Of a stretch of DNA of 46,125 nucleotides, positions 8,757 through 21,300 are shown piece after piece. The DNA comes from Prolixibacteraceae bacterium (lineage in GTDB: Bacteria > Bacteroidota > Bacteroidia > Bacteroidales > Prolixibacteraceae): assembly GCA_016930365.1 (NCBI GenBank), contig JAFGGY010000052.1:1-46125 (forward strand). Direction: 5' to 3'. A model generated the notes under the pieces. That model did no database searches and was not told where the DNA came from. It saw only the letters and a program-made list of their open reading frames with translations. The stretch's first letter is position 1. The number at the start of each line of letters is the position of its first letter. The position numbers and the translations under genes were made by a program.

Positions 8757-10235
8757 ATGAAGAAACTATTATATTCAACAATAATGATTTTGTTTGTCGG
8801 GATTGCTTGTACCAATCTGGATGAAGAGATCTACGACAAAATTCCGGCCGAACAATATCCTGAAAATGCCGAACAAATTGCCGGCCTTGCAGTTGACGGA
8901 TATGCGAAGCTTCAGGATTTAATCGACGATGGTGGATGGTGGTTCCTGACCCAGGAAGTAACATCGGACGAAGTCGTATTCCCGACCCGTGACACCGACT
9001 GGGACGATGGTGGAAAATGGCGTGTACTTCACTCGCACGACTGGAGCAACGACGTTGATGCTGTAAACAGCATGTGGGGTAACCTTTTCGACGGAGTAAC
9101 ACGTTGCAACAACATCCTCGACCGTTTTAACTCGTTTACACAAACCGACGATACACGCAAAAAAATTGCCGAAATAGAAACCATGCGCACACTTTATTAT
9201 TACCTGCTTATGGACAACTATGGTGCGGTACCTTACATTACCAGTTCGGCTGATGCACCGGAACAACCCTACAGGTTGAACCGTAAATCGTTGTTCGACA
9301 GCCTGGTTTCGAATCTCGAAAAAAACATTCCATTGCTGCTCGATGGCGACAAAAAGTACCTGGCCAACAAATATATGGCCAATGCCTTACTGGCAAAACT
9401 GTATCTAAATGCCGAAGTTTATACCGGTACACCACAATGGGAAAAAGCCGGCGAAGCAATTGATGTGGTACTTAGTGGCCCTTACTCGCTCGACACCGAT
9501 GTTTCGGGACCATTTAAAACTGAAAACCAGGATAATTCGGAAATTATTTTTGCCATTGCATTCGACGAAGATGATAACCAGGGCTTCCGCCTCCACATGC
9601 GTACCCTGCATTACAACCACAACCTTACCTTCAATATGTCGGTTGGGCCATGGAACGGTGGTGGTGCCACAAAACTTCAGTTCGATCGGTACAGCGATAC
9701 CGACTTGCGTAAAGACGCTTACCTGATTTATGGCCCTCAATATGATGCCTCGGGCAAAGCACTCAAGGACGATGGCCGCGAAGTGGTTATTAATCCCGAA
9801 ATTCCTTCGTTATGGATAAAAGCCGACCAAAGCTACGAAGCCATTAAATACTCGGCTGCACGAATAGGTAAATACGAAATAAAAATGGGCGCCAAAGAAA
9901 ACTTGAGCAACGATTTTCCATTTTTCCGCTTAAGCGATTTTATGCTGATGAAAGCCGAAGTGGAAATACGAATGGAACGTAATGGCGACGAATGGATAAA
10001 ACCCATTCGCGAACGTGCCGGGGTAGAACCATTTACCAATGCCACTCTCGAACAAGTACTCGAAGAAAGAGCACGCGAGTTGTTTGTTGAAGGCCACCGC
10101 CGCCAAGATCAAATCAGGTTTAAAACCTGGAACAAAGCCTGGTGGGAAAAACCGTCAAACAGTGGTAAAGATATATTTCCGATTCCCAAGTGGGCATCCG
10201 ACGCCAACTCAAACCTCTTAGAACCTGCGATATAA
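8757..10235 (+). CDS. susD: SusD-family glycan-binding lipoprotein
   Basis: This 492-residue protein has a lipoprotein signal peptide with the lipidated Cys18 (FVGIAC). The SusD fold is recognisable by helical segments such as NMWGNLFDGVTRCNNILDRF (about 102-121) and MRTLYYYLLMDNYGAVPYI. The family-typical C-terminal segment LEERARELFVEGHRRQDQIRF is present at about residue 432-452. SusD sits on the SusC barrel at the cell surface and hands glycan into it. It is 12 bp after susC and 55 bp before a SusE/F-like gene. No transposition or damage is seen. Confidence 0.96.
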   Translation: MKKLLYSTIMILFVGIACTNLDEEIYDKIPAEQYPENAEQIAGLAVDGYAKLQDLIDDGGWWFLTQEVTSDEVVFPTRDTDWDDGGKWRVLHSHDWSNDVDAVNSMWGNLFDGVTRCNNILDRFNSFTQTDDTRKKIAEIETMRTLYYYLLMDNYGAVPYITSSADAPEQPYRLNRKSLFDSLVSNLEKNIPLLLDGDKKYLANKYMANALLAKLYLNAEVYTGTPQWEKAGEAIDVVLSGPYSLDTDVSGPFKTENQDNSEIIFAIAFDEDDNQGFRLHMRTLHYNHNLTFNMSVGPWNGGGATKLQFDRYSDTDLRKDAYLIYGPQYDASGKALKDDGREVVINPEIPSLWIKADQSYEAIKYSAARIGKYEIKMGAKENLSNDFPFFRLSDFMLMKAEVEIRMERNGDEWIKPIRERAGVEPFTNATLEQVLEERARELFVEGHRRQDQIRFKTWNKAWWEKPSNSGKDIFPIPKWASDANSNLLEPAI

Positions 10236-10290
10236 CATTTTATCAAACTATATATAAATTTTAAATTACTCACTTTTTAATACAATATTT

Positions 10291-11778
10291 ATGAAAACTC
10301 AATCATTAAAATCAATTATCAAGTATGCCTTAATGGCTTTTGTTATCGCTTTTACTGCTACAGCTTGTTCCGAAGACGACGATCCAATTGATGAAGGTCC
10401 AAAAGTTTTAGACGGACTTTACATCGTAGGTGAAACAACCGCACTTAGCGAACTGGCAGATAATGGCCGTATGAGTATTACGGTAAACGAAGTGATAAAT
10501 GAAGAACGTTCAACCCTGTACGAAATGTACATTGCTGTTGAAGGAGGAGGAGCCGGTTTTAACATTGTTGAAATTGCCGGAGAATCGAAAAAAACCTTTG
10601 GACCTGCCGACGATTTTACCGAAGTAAGTGGCGACGCACTTGACATAGAAGAACCTCAGCAAGGACTATGGAAAGGTGGCTACACCGAAACCGAAACCGG
10701 TTTTGTTGTACCCGAAAATGGCTTGTATCATATTGTAGTTGATACCGAACTTGAAAAAGTTGCTGTAGCTAAAGTCGTTTGGGGGTTAATTGGTGCTGCT
10801 ACTCCCGGTGGATGGTCAACCGACACCCCAATGGAAGCATCTTTCAATAAAGAAAAAATGGAATTTGTAGTAGAAGATGTTACCTTACTTGCCAACGAAT
10901 GGAAATTTCGTTACTCTGGCGGATGGAAAATCTTCCTTGACAGAGAACTCGACCTGGGTGATGGAAATACTGGTGTTAGAGCCAATACAAACTTTGGCGG
11001 AAGCCTTACCGACCTTCAATCCGGAGGAGATAACATTGCCAACGCCGAATATGGTGTTTACAAATTAACCTTAACATGGGAACTGGGTGCCAAAACCATT
11101 GCTACAATCGAAAAAACCGGTGAAGGCGAACCACTTCCTGAATATCCTGAAGCACTTTACCTCGTTGGCGATGCTACTGCTTACGGATGGGATGCACCCG
11201 CTACACACGAAAATGCAATAATGCATAGGATTGCCGGTGGTGGCGATAACGATGGCATTTTCTGGAAAATATTACACCTTACAGGTGGTGAAGGCTTTAA
11301 AATTTCAGCAGCCGAATGGGCCGAACCGAACCTCGGTTTTGGACAAGTTACAGAATTTGATGCCGAAGGTACTGAAGTTACAGACGTTGACGGCAATATG
11401 TCGATTGCTGAAAGCAATATCTACATAGTAGTTATTGACCTTCGTAACGATGCAACTAAAGTTTCTGTTACGCCTGCAGAGGTATATGGAATTGGTGACG
11501 CTTTTGGAGCAAATGACTGGACTGAAGATGATGCCTCAACATTATTCACCATCGATTTGGAAAATAAAGCAATGGTGTCTCCTGCTTTAACAGCTGATGG
11601 CAATATCCGTATGTATGCAAACCACGCCTGGATTCCCGCTTGGTGGAATTCCGAATTTAACGTATTCGAAGGTGTAATCGAATATCGTAACGATGGAGGC
11701 GACCAGGCTGCTGTTGCCGGTACTGCCGGACAAGTTGTTACCCTGTTGTTCGACGATAACACGGGTACTATTCAATAA
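10291..11778 (+). CDS. SusE/SusF-like surface glycan-binding lipoprotein
   Basis: This 495-residue lipoprotein has its signal peptide cleaved before Cys26 (TATAC), followed by SEDDD, an acidic stretch like the lipoprotein export signals that send Bacteroidota lipoproteins to the cell surface. The rest shows four similar modules beginning near LYIVGETTAL, WGLIGAATPGGW, LYLVGDATAYGW and VYGIGDAFGANDW. This is the tandem starch-binding layout of SusE/SusF, with exposed tryptophans. The probable role is to hold alpha-glucan at the surface beside SusCD. It is the last gene of the susCD transcript, with a strong terminator 45 bp after its stop. Confidence 0.88.
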   Translation: MKTQSLKSIIKYALMAFVIAFTATACSEDDDPIDEGPKVLDGLYIVGETTALSELADNGRMSITVNEVINEERSTLYEMYIAVEGGGAGFNIVEIAGESKKTFGPADDFTEVSGDALDIEEPQQGLWKGGYTETETGFVVPENGLYHIVVDTELEKVAVAKVVWGLIGAATPGGWSTDTPMEASFNKEKMEFVVEDVTLLANEWKFRYSGGWKIFLDRELDLGDGNTGVRANTNFGGSLTDLQSGGDNIANAEYGVYKLTLTWELGAKTIATIEKTGEGEPLPEYPEALYLVGDATAYGWDAPATHENAIMHRIAGGGDNDGIFWKILHLTGGEGFKISAAEWAEPNLGFGQVTEFDAEGTEVTDVDGNMSIAESNIYIVVIDLRNDATKVSVTPAEVYGIGDAFGANDWTEDDASTLFTIDLENKAMVSPALTADGNIRMYANHAWIPAWWNSEFNVFEGVIEYRNDGGDQAAVAGTAGQVVTLLFDDNTGTIQ

Positions 11779-11822
11779 AAAAGAAGTGGTTAGGTTATTC
11801 ATTTATAGAAATTAACACTTGT

Positions 11823-11857
11823 AAAAGCGCATCTTGTTTCCGGGATGCGCTTTTTTT
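11823..11857 (+). terminator. rho-independent terminator of the susCDE operon
   Basis: AAAAGCGCATC (11823-11833) pairs with GATGCGCTTTT (11844-11854) around a 10-base loop. An uninterrupted run of seven T begins at 11851. The 11-bp stem plus T-tract is a strong intrinsic terminator. Confidence 0.92.
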
Positions 11858-11930
11858 GTTCTCCCACGAATCATATTTAGTGCCTGCATAAAAAAGCTCG
11901 TTTTTCGAAGTTTTCTTATCAATAGTTCGT

Positions 11931-12116
11931 TGCTATTTTAAAGTCAATTGATAATGATCTGTTTGTGTTTTGATAATTTAACTATTCAAATTGCTAATTT
12001 TTATTTTGTTACATTCAAGTCTAATTGCAAGTCTAAGGTCTAATTTCTTTTATCTAACTCACAAGCGTTAGTTTTTTGAATATGCCGCAGCACGGCTGGG
12101 GTACTAAAAATATAAC
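11931..12116 (+). repeat. dispersed repeat family 1, copy 1
   Basis: This is one of three diverged copies in the window, with the others at 41102-41278 (plus) and 38032-38188 (minus). The best-conserved 3' half contains TTTTATCTAACTCACAAG, then a core from GTTAG at 12067 to TATAAC at 12116. The core has a short hairpin GCCG/CGGC and the invariant CGGCTGGGGTACTAA. The upstream part aligns with copy 2 in patches (AATAGTT.GTTGCTA, TGTTTGTGT). The identity of the element is unknown. Confidence 0.75.
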
Positions 12117-12361
12117 GTACTATATGTTTTTATTATCATGCCAACTTGCACAAAAAATTTTAACTAAATGTGGGCAAAAACAGGCTCTTTTATTTTATTA
12201 TTTCACAAACAAGTAATTAAAAGCTTAAAAATTATTTCACTTCCACCTTTTTTTATATTTTAGCTTGCTATTAATAAACAGCTTTACCCCCAATTTAAAA
12301 ATGAAGTTAATTAACGGTTTAATCTGTGTTGCGGAAAAGATTAAGCGTTTAAAATATTTGA

Positions 12362-15300
12362 ATGAAACTGTGTGGGTATCCAAACTGGTTTAATTTCAGG
12401 TGGGTTTTTATAGCTTTATGCTTGCTCGTCCTTCCTGATCTTTCATTTTCTCAGAATCTTCCACCGGTGTTGCAACGGGGTATTCCCAATCAACACTGCC
12501 AGGTAGGTTCTGTATTCTCATATACCATACCTTCGGATGCTTTCAGAGATGAAAATGGCGATGAACTTAGTATCACACTAAAAGATTTGCCTGCATCATG
12601 GCTTTCGTATAATAGCTCAACTCGTACCTTAAGCGGTACGCCCACCTTACAAAGCGTACATGTTATTACAGCAACAGCCAGCGACGGTTCAAAAACAAAG
12701 TCAACCACCTTCAATGTTACAACGCACTCCGGCGATACCTATGCGGCCTTTTCCATGGATTACCAGATGGGCTGCGGATACCGGCTGGTTAATTTTACCA
12801 ATAAATCGAAAGGAGCCACCAGCTATTCATGGTCGCTGGGCAATGGAAACACTTCAACCAATGAAAACCCGTCGGCCATATACAGCGAAGCAGGTACCTA
12901 CACCGTAACTTTAACCATTAACGAGGGCGGAAGTGATGAACTTGTTCACAACGAGGAAATACATATCTACCCACGGCCTGCCCCACTGGCTTCCGAAGTA
13001 AACGAAACCGGTTGCGAACCTTTCGATATTACAGTACAATCGGTTGGCAGCCCTGTTTCGGTTGAAGCAAAAACCATTAACGGTCAATCAGTGGGCAGCA
13101 TACAAGGTGGCGACGAAACCTATTACAACTGGTATTTTTTCGAAAAACACGATGCCATAATTACCGAGAGCAAATCGGTAAATGTTACCGGACTGCAGGG
13201 TGGTAAGTACAAAACCATACTCGAAGTAACCGACGAATATGGCTGCCAGGGTAGCGTTATAACGTTTGACCACTTTGAAGTTTACAGCAAGCCCGACGCA
13301 TTTTTCACCTACGAAAAATCCGATATCTGCGAACCATCGCTTACTCACTTTTACGACCAATCGACAGTACCAAATGCCGAAGTAACGGATTATACCTGGA
13401 CCATTGATGGTACAACAAGCAGCCTAAACAACGACACCCTTAGTTACGATTTTACATCAAAAGGACCGGGCACTTACGCAGTGTCACTGGTTAGCGAATC
13501 GGAACAGGGATGTTTTTCAGAACCTTATACTGAAAACATCACCTTTAACAATGAAAACGCAGTCGATTTTAGTATAAACGACTCGTATTGTGCAGGCGAT
13601 ACCGCAACGTTTACGGCTATAACTTCAGCCGGAGTGATACGCTACGAATGGGATGTTTATTCCAATGGCGTTATCGACGATACCACACAAAACTTTCAAT
13701 ATGTTTTTCCATCTGCCGGTAATCAAATGCTGAAGCTTACTGCTTTTTTTAACGATGGATGCCGCAAAGTAGTTACTAAAAATATTGATGTAGAGGAAGT
13801 AAGCCCCGACTTTAGTTACACCGTCGATTACAATTGCAATACCGATGTGTTTACCGTGTCGTTTACCGACGAATCGACCGCAACACCGCAAAATTCTTTT
13901 TCGGGCTACCAATGGTACATTGTGAAAAGTACTTCGCAGGAATTGATTGGAAGCTCGGCAAACTTCTCACATCAGTTTAATAATTCCGGCACCTATAACA
14001 TAAAGCTCGAAGCAACCGGTGCCGGAGGCTGTGTTGCATCGCTAACCAAACCGGTTAACCTGCAAAGGCCATCGGCATCGTTTACTGTTGCCGGCCTTAC
14101 TTATGGTTGTTTATCAGGCGATGAAACCACATTTTCAGCTTCGTACAATTCGGTGTTCGACAATGCAAGCAGCTACGAGTGGGATTTTGGCGATGGCAGC
14201 AACGGTACAGGCAAAAATACTTCGCATACTTATACCTCGCCAGGCGTTTATACCGTGCAGCTTACGGTCGAAACTGACGAAGGATGTACCTACACTTCGA
14301 CCCGTGAGGACGTTGTTCAACTTACCAGCCAGCCAAATATTAGTGCTACACTGCTTCAGTCGGATGATATATGTTTCAGCGAAGGAATACAACTTGAAGT
14401 TAGTTCGTCGCCGCTGCCCGATACCTATTATTTTATTCATTCAAACGATGAAGAGATTATTTCGAACCCCGGGAGTAACCCATATACTTACGAGTATTTT
14501 CCACCCGATACCGGTACTTATGATATAAAAATTGTTGCTTCTAAATTTGGCTGTTTTTCCGATACCTTTACGGTCTCGAATATTGAAATTAATGAACCAA
14601 AAGCCAAATTTGAGCCCTCGCAATCAACGTTTTGCGAGGGAACAACCTACAAAGTTGATTTTGTAAATCAAAGTTCATACTCGCATCCTTCAACACAATT
14701 TGAATGGAATTTTGGCGATAACAGCACCAGCACTGAAACTTCGCCAATCCATGAGTATGATTCAACGGGCAATTACACTGTTCTTTTAACCGTAATTAAC
14801 CCTGAAACCGGATGCAGCCATACCAGCGAAGAGCAAATTAACATTTACTCGTTTAATGATGCACCCGGAATTATCACTGCCAACGTTACAGAAGGATGTG
14901 CTCCGCTTGAAGTAAGCTTTTCGCAAAACATTTTCGACCGGCTTTCCAAAAACTATGTTGTTGATGCTTATGAGTGGGATTTCGACAACGACGGCGTAGT
15001 GGACTCAACAACCACATCGGCAAGCATAACACACACCTATAACACTCCGGGGCGTTACTCTGTAAGGCTATCCATAAAAAGCAGCCAAAGTTGCGATTAC
15101 TATTTTACAGAAGACGATATGATAACAGTGGGTGGCGTTCTGGTTGATTTTACCCATGTTCCCGAACCGGTGTGTAGTGGTAACCAAATTCAATTTACAA
15201 ATACATCCACACGCACATCATTCGATACTTCAAATCCCGATGACGATACTTTTTCGTGGAATTTTGGTGATGGCACTACAAGTACCGACGAAAACCCCAT

Positions 15301-18300
15301 GCATACTTACAACCGCGATACAATTTATTCTGTTTCGCTTACAGTAACCGATGATGAGGGATGTTCAACAACCTTAATAAAAGAGAATTTAATTGATATA
15401 ACCCCCTTTGTTCCGGCTTTTGAATTAAGCGATACCATATTGTGCCACGATTCTGAAGTTACTTTTTTTAATACTTCAAGCGGTGATATTGTTTCGTATA
15501 AGTGGGATTTTGATGGCGATGGAACCATTGATTTAACAACCGCAAACACCAACGATGTAACGCATATTTACTCCGAAGCCGGTATATTCGATGCCACACT
15601 GGTTGCCGAAGTCGCCGATGGTTGTGTTGAGGAATATATTCAACAGGTTCGGGTTATCAATGCCACTTCTGAGTTCGAAGCTGAAGAAACAAAAATAGGG
15701 TGTGCACCTGCCTTTGCTTATTTTACGCCCGAGGCCGACCACAACGATGTGCTTGCTTACTACTGGGATTTTGGCGATGGCAACACATCAAACGAGCGCG
15801 AACCACGAAATTACTATGTAACACCCGGACATTACACTGTTTCGCTGACCATTGTGTTTAAAGGCAACTGTTCGAAAACCGTTACCAAAACCGATTATAT
15901 TTTGGCCGATGGTGCTTTTGGTTATTTCGATTACGACAATGTACTTGGGTGTAATCCAAACCCGGTAAGCTTCTCGGTTTCCGAAATGCAAAATGTCGAT
16001 TACATTACCTGGGACTTTGGCAACGGCGTGGTTGAGCAGGATACGGTTAACGATGGTGTTACCAGGTTCGAAACCGGTTATGTTTACGATACGCTTGGCT
16101 TTATAACGCCCCGTGTTATTCTTACCGACGATGTATGTGGCGAATACGCGTATCAAAACGAAGAAAAGGGAAGCATTTACAACAGCCAGCCTCCACATGC
16201 CGGTTTTACTACCGATTACGACAGCATTTGTAGGGGTGTACCTATTCATTTTACCGATACAAGCTATTCATCCGACCCGATTTATAAGCAGGTAACTGCC
16301 TGGGAATGGAACTTTGGATGCGACGAGAATAGTATTTCCGACCAGAAAAATCCATCTTTTGCTTATCCCGAAGGTGGAGTTTACAGCCCGCAACTTATTG
16401 TTTACAACGAAATTGGCTGTTCCGATACACTTACCGATATTAATCGCATTCACATATACACCAATAATGCCTTAAGCTCTGAATTCGACATTAGTAAAGA
16501 ACTGGTTTGTCCATGGGAAGAAGTTGATTTTACCAGCCAGGCAAGTGCAGGCCCGGGGCAAAACATCGAAAAATACGAATGGAACTTTGGCGAAGGGTTT
16601 CAAACCGGTAGTACAAACGAAAATTACCGTTTCGACAGTTCTCATAAAGGTGAAACATTGACTGTTTACCACAAGGTTACCGACGATAAATTTTGTACCG
16701 ATTCTACAGCTCACACAGTAGATATCAGCAATCTTCAGGCTGCCTTCGGGTACGAACCGCAACCCGTTACCCGGGGCAGTGCTGTAGATTATACCGACGA
16801 ATCGATTACCGACCCCGGAACATCCATCACCAGCTGGCAGTGGAGTTTTACCGGGGCAAACACCAGCTCATCAACCAACCAAAACCCACAAAATGTTGAA
16901 TACCCCGTGATTTTGCAGGATCAGCAAACTCAACTTATTGTGCGCAACGATATTGGCTGTATCGATACTACCTTGCATGTTTTCGATGTGCAAAACAATC
17001 CGCCAACTCTCGACACCTTTAGAATTGTCCTGGTTGAAAACTTCTCGTACAACTTCGATGCTGATGAATTCGAAACACGCTTTGTGGCTAACGACCCGGG
17101 GCAAACCCTCGATTCGATAATGGTGGTTTCTGCTCCAGTTAACGGTTCGTTCCGCTTAAATGGTTCGGACATCGATTTAAAGACGCCCATTTATGTTGGT
17201 AACATCGAAAACCTGTTGTTTATTCCGGCACCCAACTGGAACGGTGAAACTTCATTTTACTGGAATGGAAACGATGGCTACGATTGGGCTACTACGCCTA
17301 AAAAAGTTTTTGTAACAGTGCTCGAAGAACCCGACCCGCCAATTATTGAAACGTTTAGCTTCAACATTCCAAAAGATTCGGCCATCAACATTACCCGGCA
17401 GAATTTTATCGACCATGTTAACAGCGACCTGAAAGGTTCGATGGTTTTCGACAGCCTTTACATCAATACCATCCCTTCGGTGGGAACTTTAACCTTTGTC
17501 GGACAGCCGATTACCCCGCCACTTCTTATCCTCTCCGATGAAATTGACGATGAAACCAAGGTGCTGCATTACACGCCGGAAAACAATTACAGTGGAATCG
17601 TTACTTTTAACTGGAATGCTTACGATGGGTACAACTTTGGTATTAGCAACGGTTTAGTTGAAATTGTATATTATAATTCAGTACCTACCCCCGACAACAT
17701 TGTTCGAAATAATCTTAGCGAAAATTCTACCCAGGTTTTTTCCAAAGAAGATTTTAAAAATCATTACAACGATCGCGACATATACGACGTAGCTAAACGC
17801 ATTGAAATCGATTCGATACCTGCTACCATCGAGGGGCGGTTTTTCCAGGGTAGTAATGTTGTATCGGCAGGTACAATTTTAAATATCGACAACCTGCAGA
17901 ATCTCAGGTTTGTACCTGCTGCCGGTTTTGAAGGTACCGTTACAGCTCGTTACGGGATTAGTGATGGCGAAGACTATGGATATGCCTATATTATTCTTAC
18001 CTACGTGAATACACCGCCAACGCTTGCCGATTTCAATGTAAGCGGATTCGAAGACCAGGAGTTGAACTTCAGCGTTTCGGATTTTGAGAATACAAGTGCC
18101 ACATCGCCTTTTACCGATGCCGACCGTTGGGATAAACTTAGTCATATCGAAATTGCAAGTTTGCCCGAACATGGCATCTTATTCTTAAATGGGATAGAAG
18201 TGAGCCTTGAACAGGAAATAACCAAAACCGAAATTGCCGGATTGGTTTACCTGCCCGATACCGACTGGTACGGAAGCGACCAATTCGATTATAACGCCAA

Positions 18301-21300
18301 AGACGGAACCGACTGGGCCGAAAATGATGCGCGTATTTTTATTGCCGTCGAGCCTGTAAACGATGCACCCCGCCCGAACAGTAATTCTTATACCATTTAC
18401 GAAGACGAAACGCTGAGTGGTGTTTCGGTTGCCGATAACGACAGCGATGTAGATAACCTTTCATCCGAATTGAGCTATCGTGTTGCTGTAACCGATAGTT
18501 CAACAGCCGGGCAACATGGCATTATTGAGCTAAACAACGAAGGTTCGCTAATTTTTACGCCCGAACCCGATTATAATGGTGCGGTGTACTTTATTTACAC
18601 GGTTTGCGACCCCGAGCCGCTTTGTGCTACCGACACCGTTTACATCAACATTATACCGGTAAACGATGCTCCACGCGTAATAGCCGATACTTTTTATGTT
18701 TCCGAAGAAGAAACAATAAGCTATCATAACTTTACAGCCAACGACTACGATGTAGATGGCGATGCGTTTACAGCTACCCATGTGAACAACAATACCAGCA
18801 AGGAACTCAGTACAACTTATGGAAACCTGGTTTGGGACGAAGACGGAAACATTACTTTCACTTTAAACGAAGGTCTCGATACTCTGGCTGCCGGCGAATC
18901 GGTACAGGAAACATTTGATTATACCGTTATCGACGATTCGTTGAACATCAGCACCAGTACCTTTACCATTGTAATCGAAGGAATGAACAATCCGCCCGTG
19001 GCTGTTGACAACACCTTTACCGTGCACGAAAATTTCGAATTTGTAGCTACCGACGATGAAAATTATGCCAATATTCTGAGCAACGATTACGACCCCGAAA
19101 ACAACACGCTTTCGATTTACAGGGTCAACCAATCGGACGAAAAAGAAATTGTAACCGACTACGGCATATTCCGATGGGAAACTGATGGCACATGGAGTTT
19201 TACCGAGGACAGTACAGCGACCAATCCAATCGCTTTTAACGAAAATGTTCAGGTGGATATGCAATATACCGTAAGCGATGGATATGCAATCAGCAACCAG
19301 GCATATATTTCACTTCGTATAATTGGCACAAACGATGCCCCTGTGGCACAAAACGATACCTTAATAATTTACGAAGATGCCGGTTCAGTATCGTTTGACA
19401 AAAATGAATCGCCAGCCATGCTGGTAAACGATTTCGACATCGACACCGGCGACCTGTACTGGATATCCGAAATTGAAGGCAGCCACCAGAAAACAACCGT
19501 TGGAGTACTTGGAACCCTTAAATGGGATAATGGCGGTGCATTTACCTATACCCCCGATGTGGATACGGTTATGCAACTGGGCGACGGCGAACAGGCCATC
19601 GATATTTATAACTACCTGCTTACCGACGAAAATGGAGCGACCAGTCGGGCACAGCTTGTTGTTATCGTTAAAGGTATGAACGATAAACCCTTTGCAAACG
19701 ACGATTACATTACCATTTACGAAGATACACACCACACCGAAAAGGACTCGCTAAGTGGACTGCTTGCCAATGATGGTGATATCGACCACGACCCTATTAT
19801 TGTGGCTGTTAACGACGAAGGTACCCGCACTATTAACGGACAATACGGACAACTATCGTGGGAACCCTCGGGCGCTTATGTTTACGAAACATTTATTGAA
19901 ATAGTTGATACATTATACCACGGCGAAATCGTATATGATGTGTTTACGTACCAGGTAGTTGACCCCTATGGTGCAACCGATCAGGCTCAACTGGAAATTA
20001 CCATAATTGGTGAGAACGATGCACCATTGGCCAATAATCATTATGAATCGATGTTCGAAAACGACCTTTCGCTTTCGGTAACAGGACGTGCAAATGGAAT
20101 TCTGGCCGAAGATTCTGATATTGACGATAACGATAATTTTGGAATCATCGAAATAGAGCATCAAAACGAACGTTCCGTAGCCGGAATTTATGGCACACTT
20201 GAGTGGAACTACGACGGTGAATTTACCTACACCCTTAACTTTGAAGTAGATTCACTTGCAGAAAACGAAGTGGTAATAGACTCATTTTTATATGTTATCG
20301 AGGATGCCTTTGACTCAACAGCTTCTGCCTTTCTGTATATCGAAATTACCGGAAACAACAGCAATCCACAGGCTTTAAACGATACCATACGCGTAAACGA
20401 AAACCAGTTAAGCTACACGCCCGAATGGTCGATGCTTGACAACGACTACGATATCGACGGAGACCATTTCGAAATGAACTCACTCAGCCGCTCTTCGCAA
20501 TCGCCGGTACAAACAAAGTATGCTGCCTTTAACTGGAACAGCGAAGGCTTTATCGACTACTTACGTTACGAGCACGATGATTTGAGAGATGGCCTTGACA
20601 CTCTGGCCTGGAACGATGTGGTAATCGATTCGGTGCCCTATACCATTACCGACGATTTAGGCTTAGAATCGGAAGCACACTTGTACGTTGAAATTAGTGG
20701 GCGTAACGATGCTCCGGTATGCAACCGGGATATTTTAAACATCCTTGAAAGTACCGACAGCCTTACCGGTATCGATATGCTAAGTAACGATTATGATATC
20801 GACCGAAACGATTTTATAACGCTGCACCGTATTTCGGGGCAAAGCATTTTTACGGTTATCGGCATTTACGGCACATTAAGCCCTGGCGAAAACAATACTT
20901 TTACCTACACCAACAATCACGAAGCAACCGACACGCTGAAAAAAGACGAAATTGTTAAAGATTTATTTCCCTACACCGTTATCGATACCCGGGGAGTTAT
21001 CACTACCGATACACTCGAAATTATTATTACCGGTGTAAACGATGATCCCGTGGCGGTAAACGATACCATGCTGATTTACGAAGATGAAGTTACCAAACCA
21101 TTTAAACCCGAAGAAAACGGGGTATTATGGAACGATTTCGATGTGGATAACGATGAATTTTGGGTGAAACTTGCCAACAACAGCACCGAGGAAACACTTG
21201 ATGGCAAATACGGCACACTCACCCTTAACCGCGATGGAAATGCCAGTTACCAACTGAACAGCGATATCGATACTCTTAGCATCTTCCATAAGGTGAACGA

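Larger units (their letters stand above)
11779..12361. other. 583-bp intergenic region before the giant secreted protein
   Basis: It contains the sus terminator (11823-11857) and the first copy of repeat family 1 (11931-12116). About 245 bases of AT-rich sequence then lead into the 4501-codon gene. No convincing small ORF was seen. TATATTTT near 12252 could be a degenerate -7 element, but no matching TTG was found. Confidence 0.6.

Noticed and set aside
12067-12116. Integron attC site in the family 1 core (GTTAG/CTAAC ends resemble GTTRRRY/RYYYAAC boxes)
   Set aside because: The boxes are in the wrong order for an attC (GTT box first, AAC box last), the inner L boxes and extrahelical bases are not evident, and no integrase or cassette array is in the window.
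14088-14528. 146-codon plus-strand frame inside the giant gene, and many similar frames throughout 12362-25867
   Set aside because: These are shadow frames of a long, clearly coding reading frame with domain repeats; none shows a family pattern.
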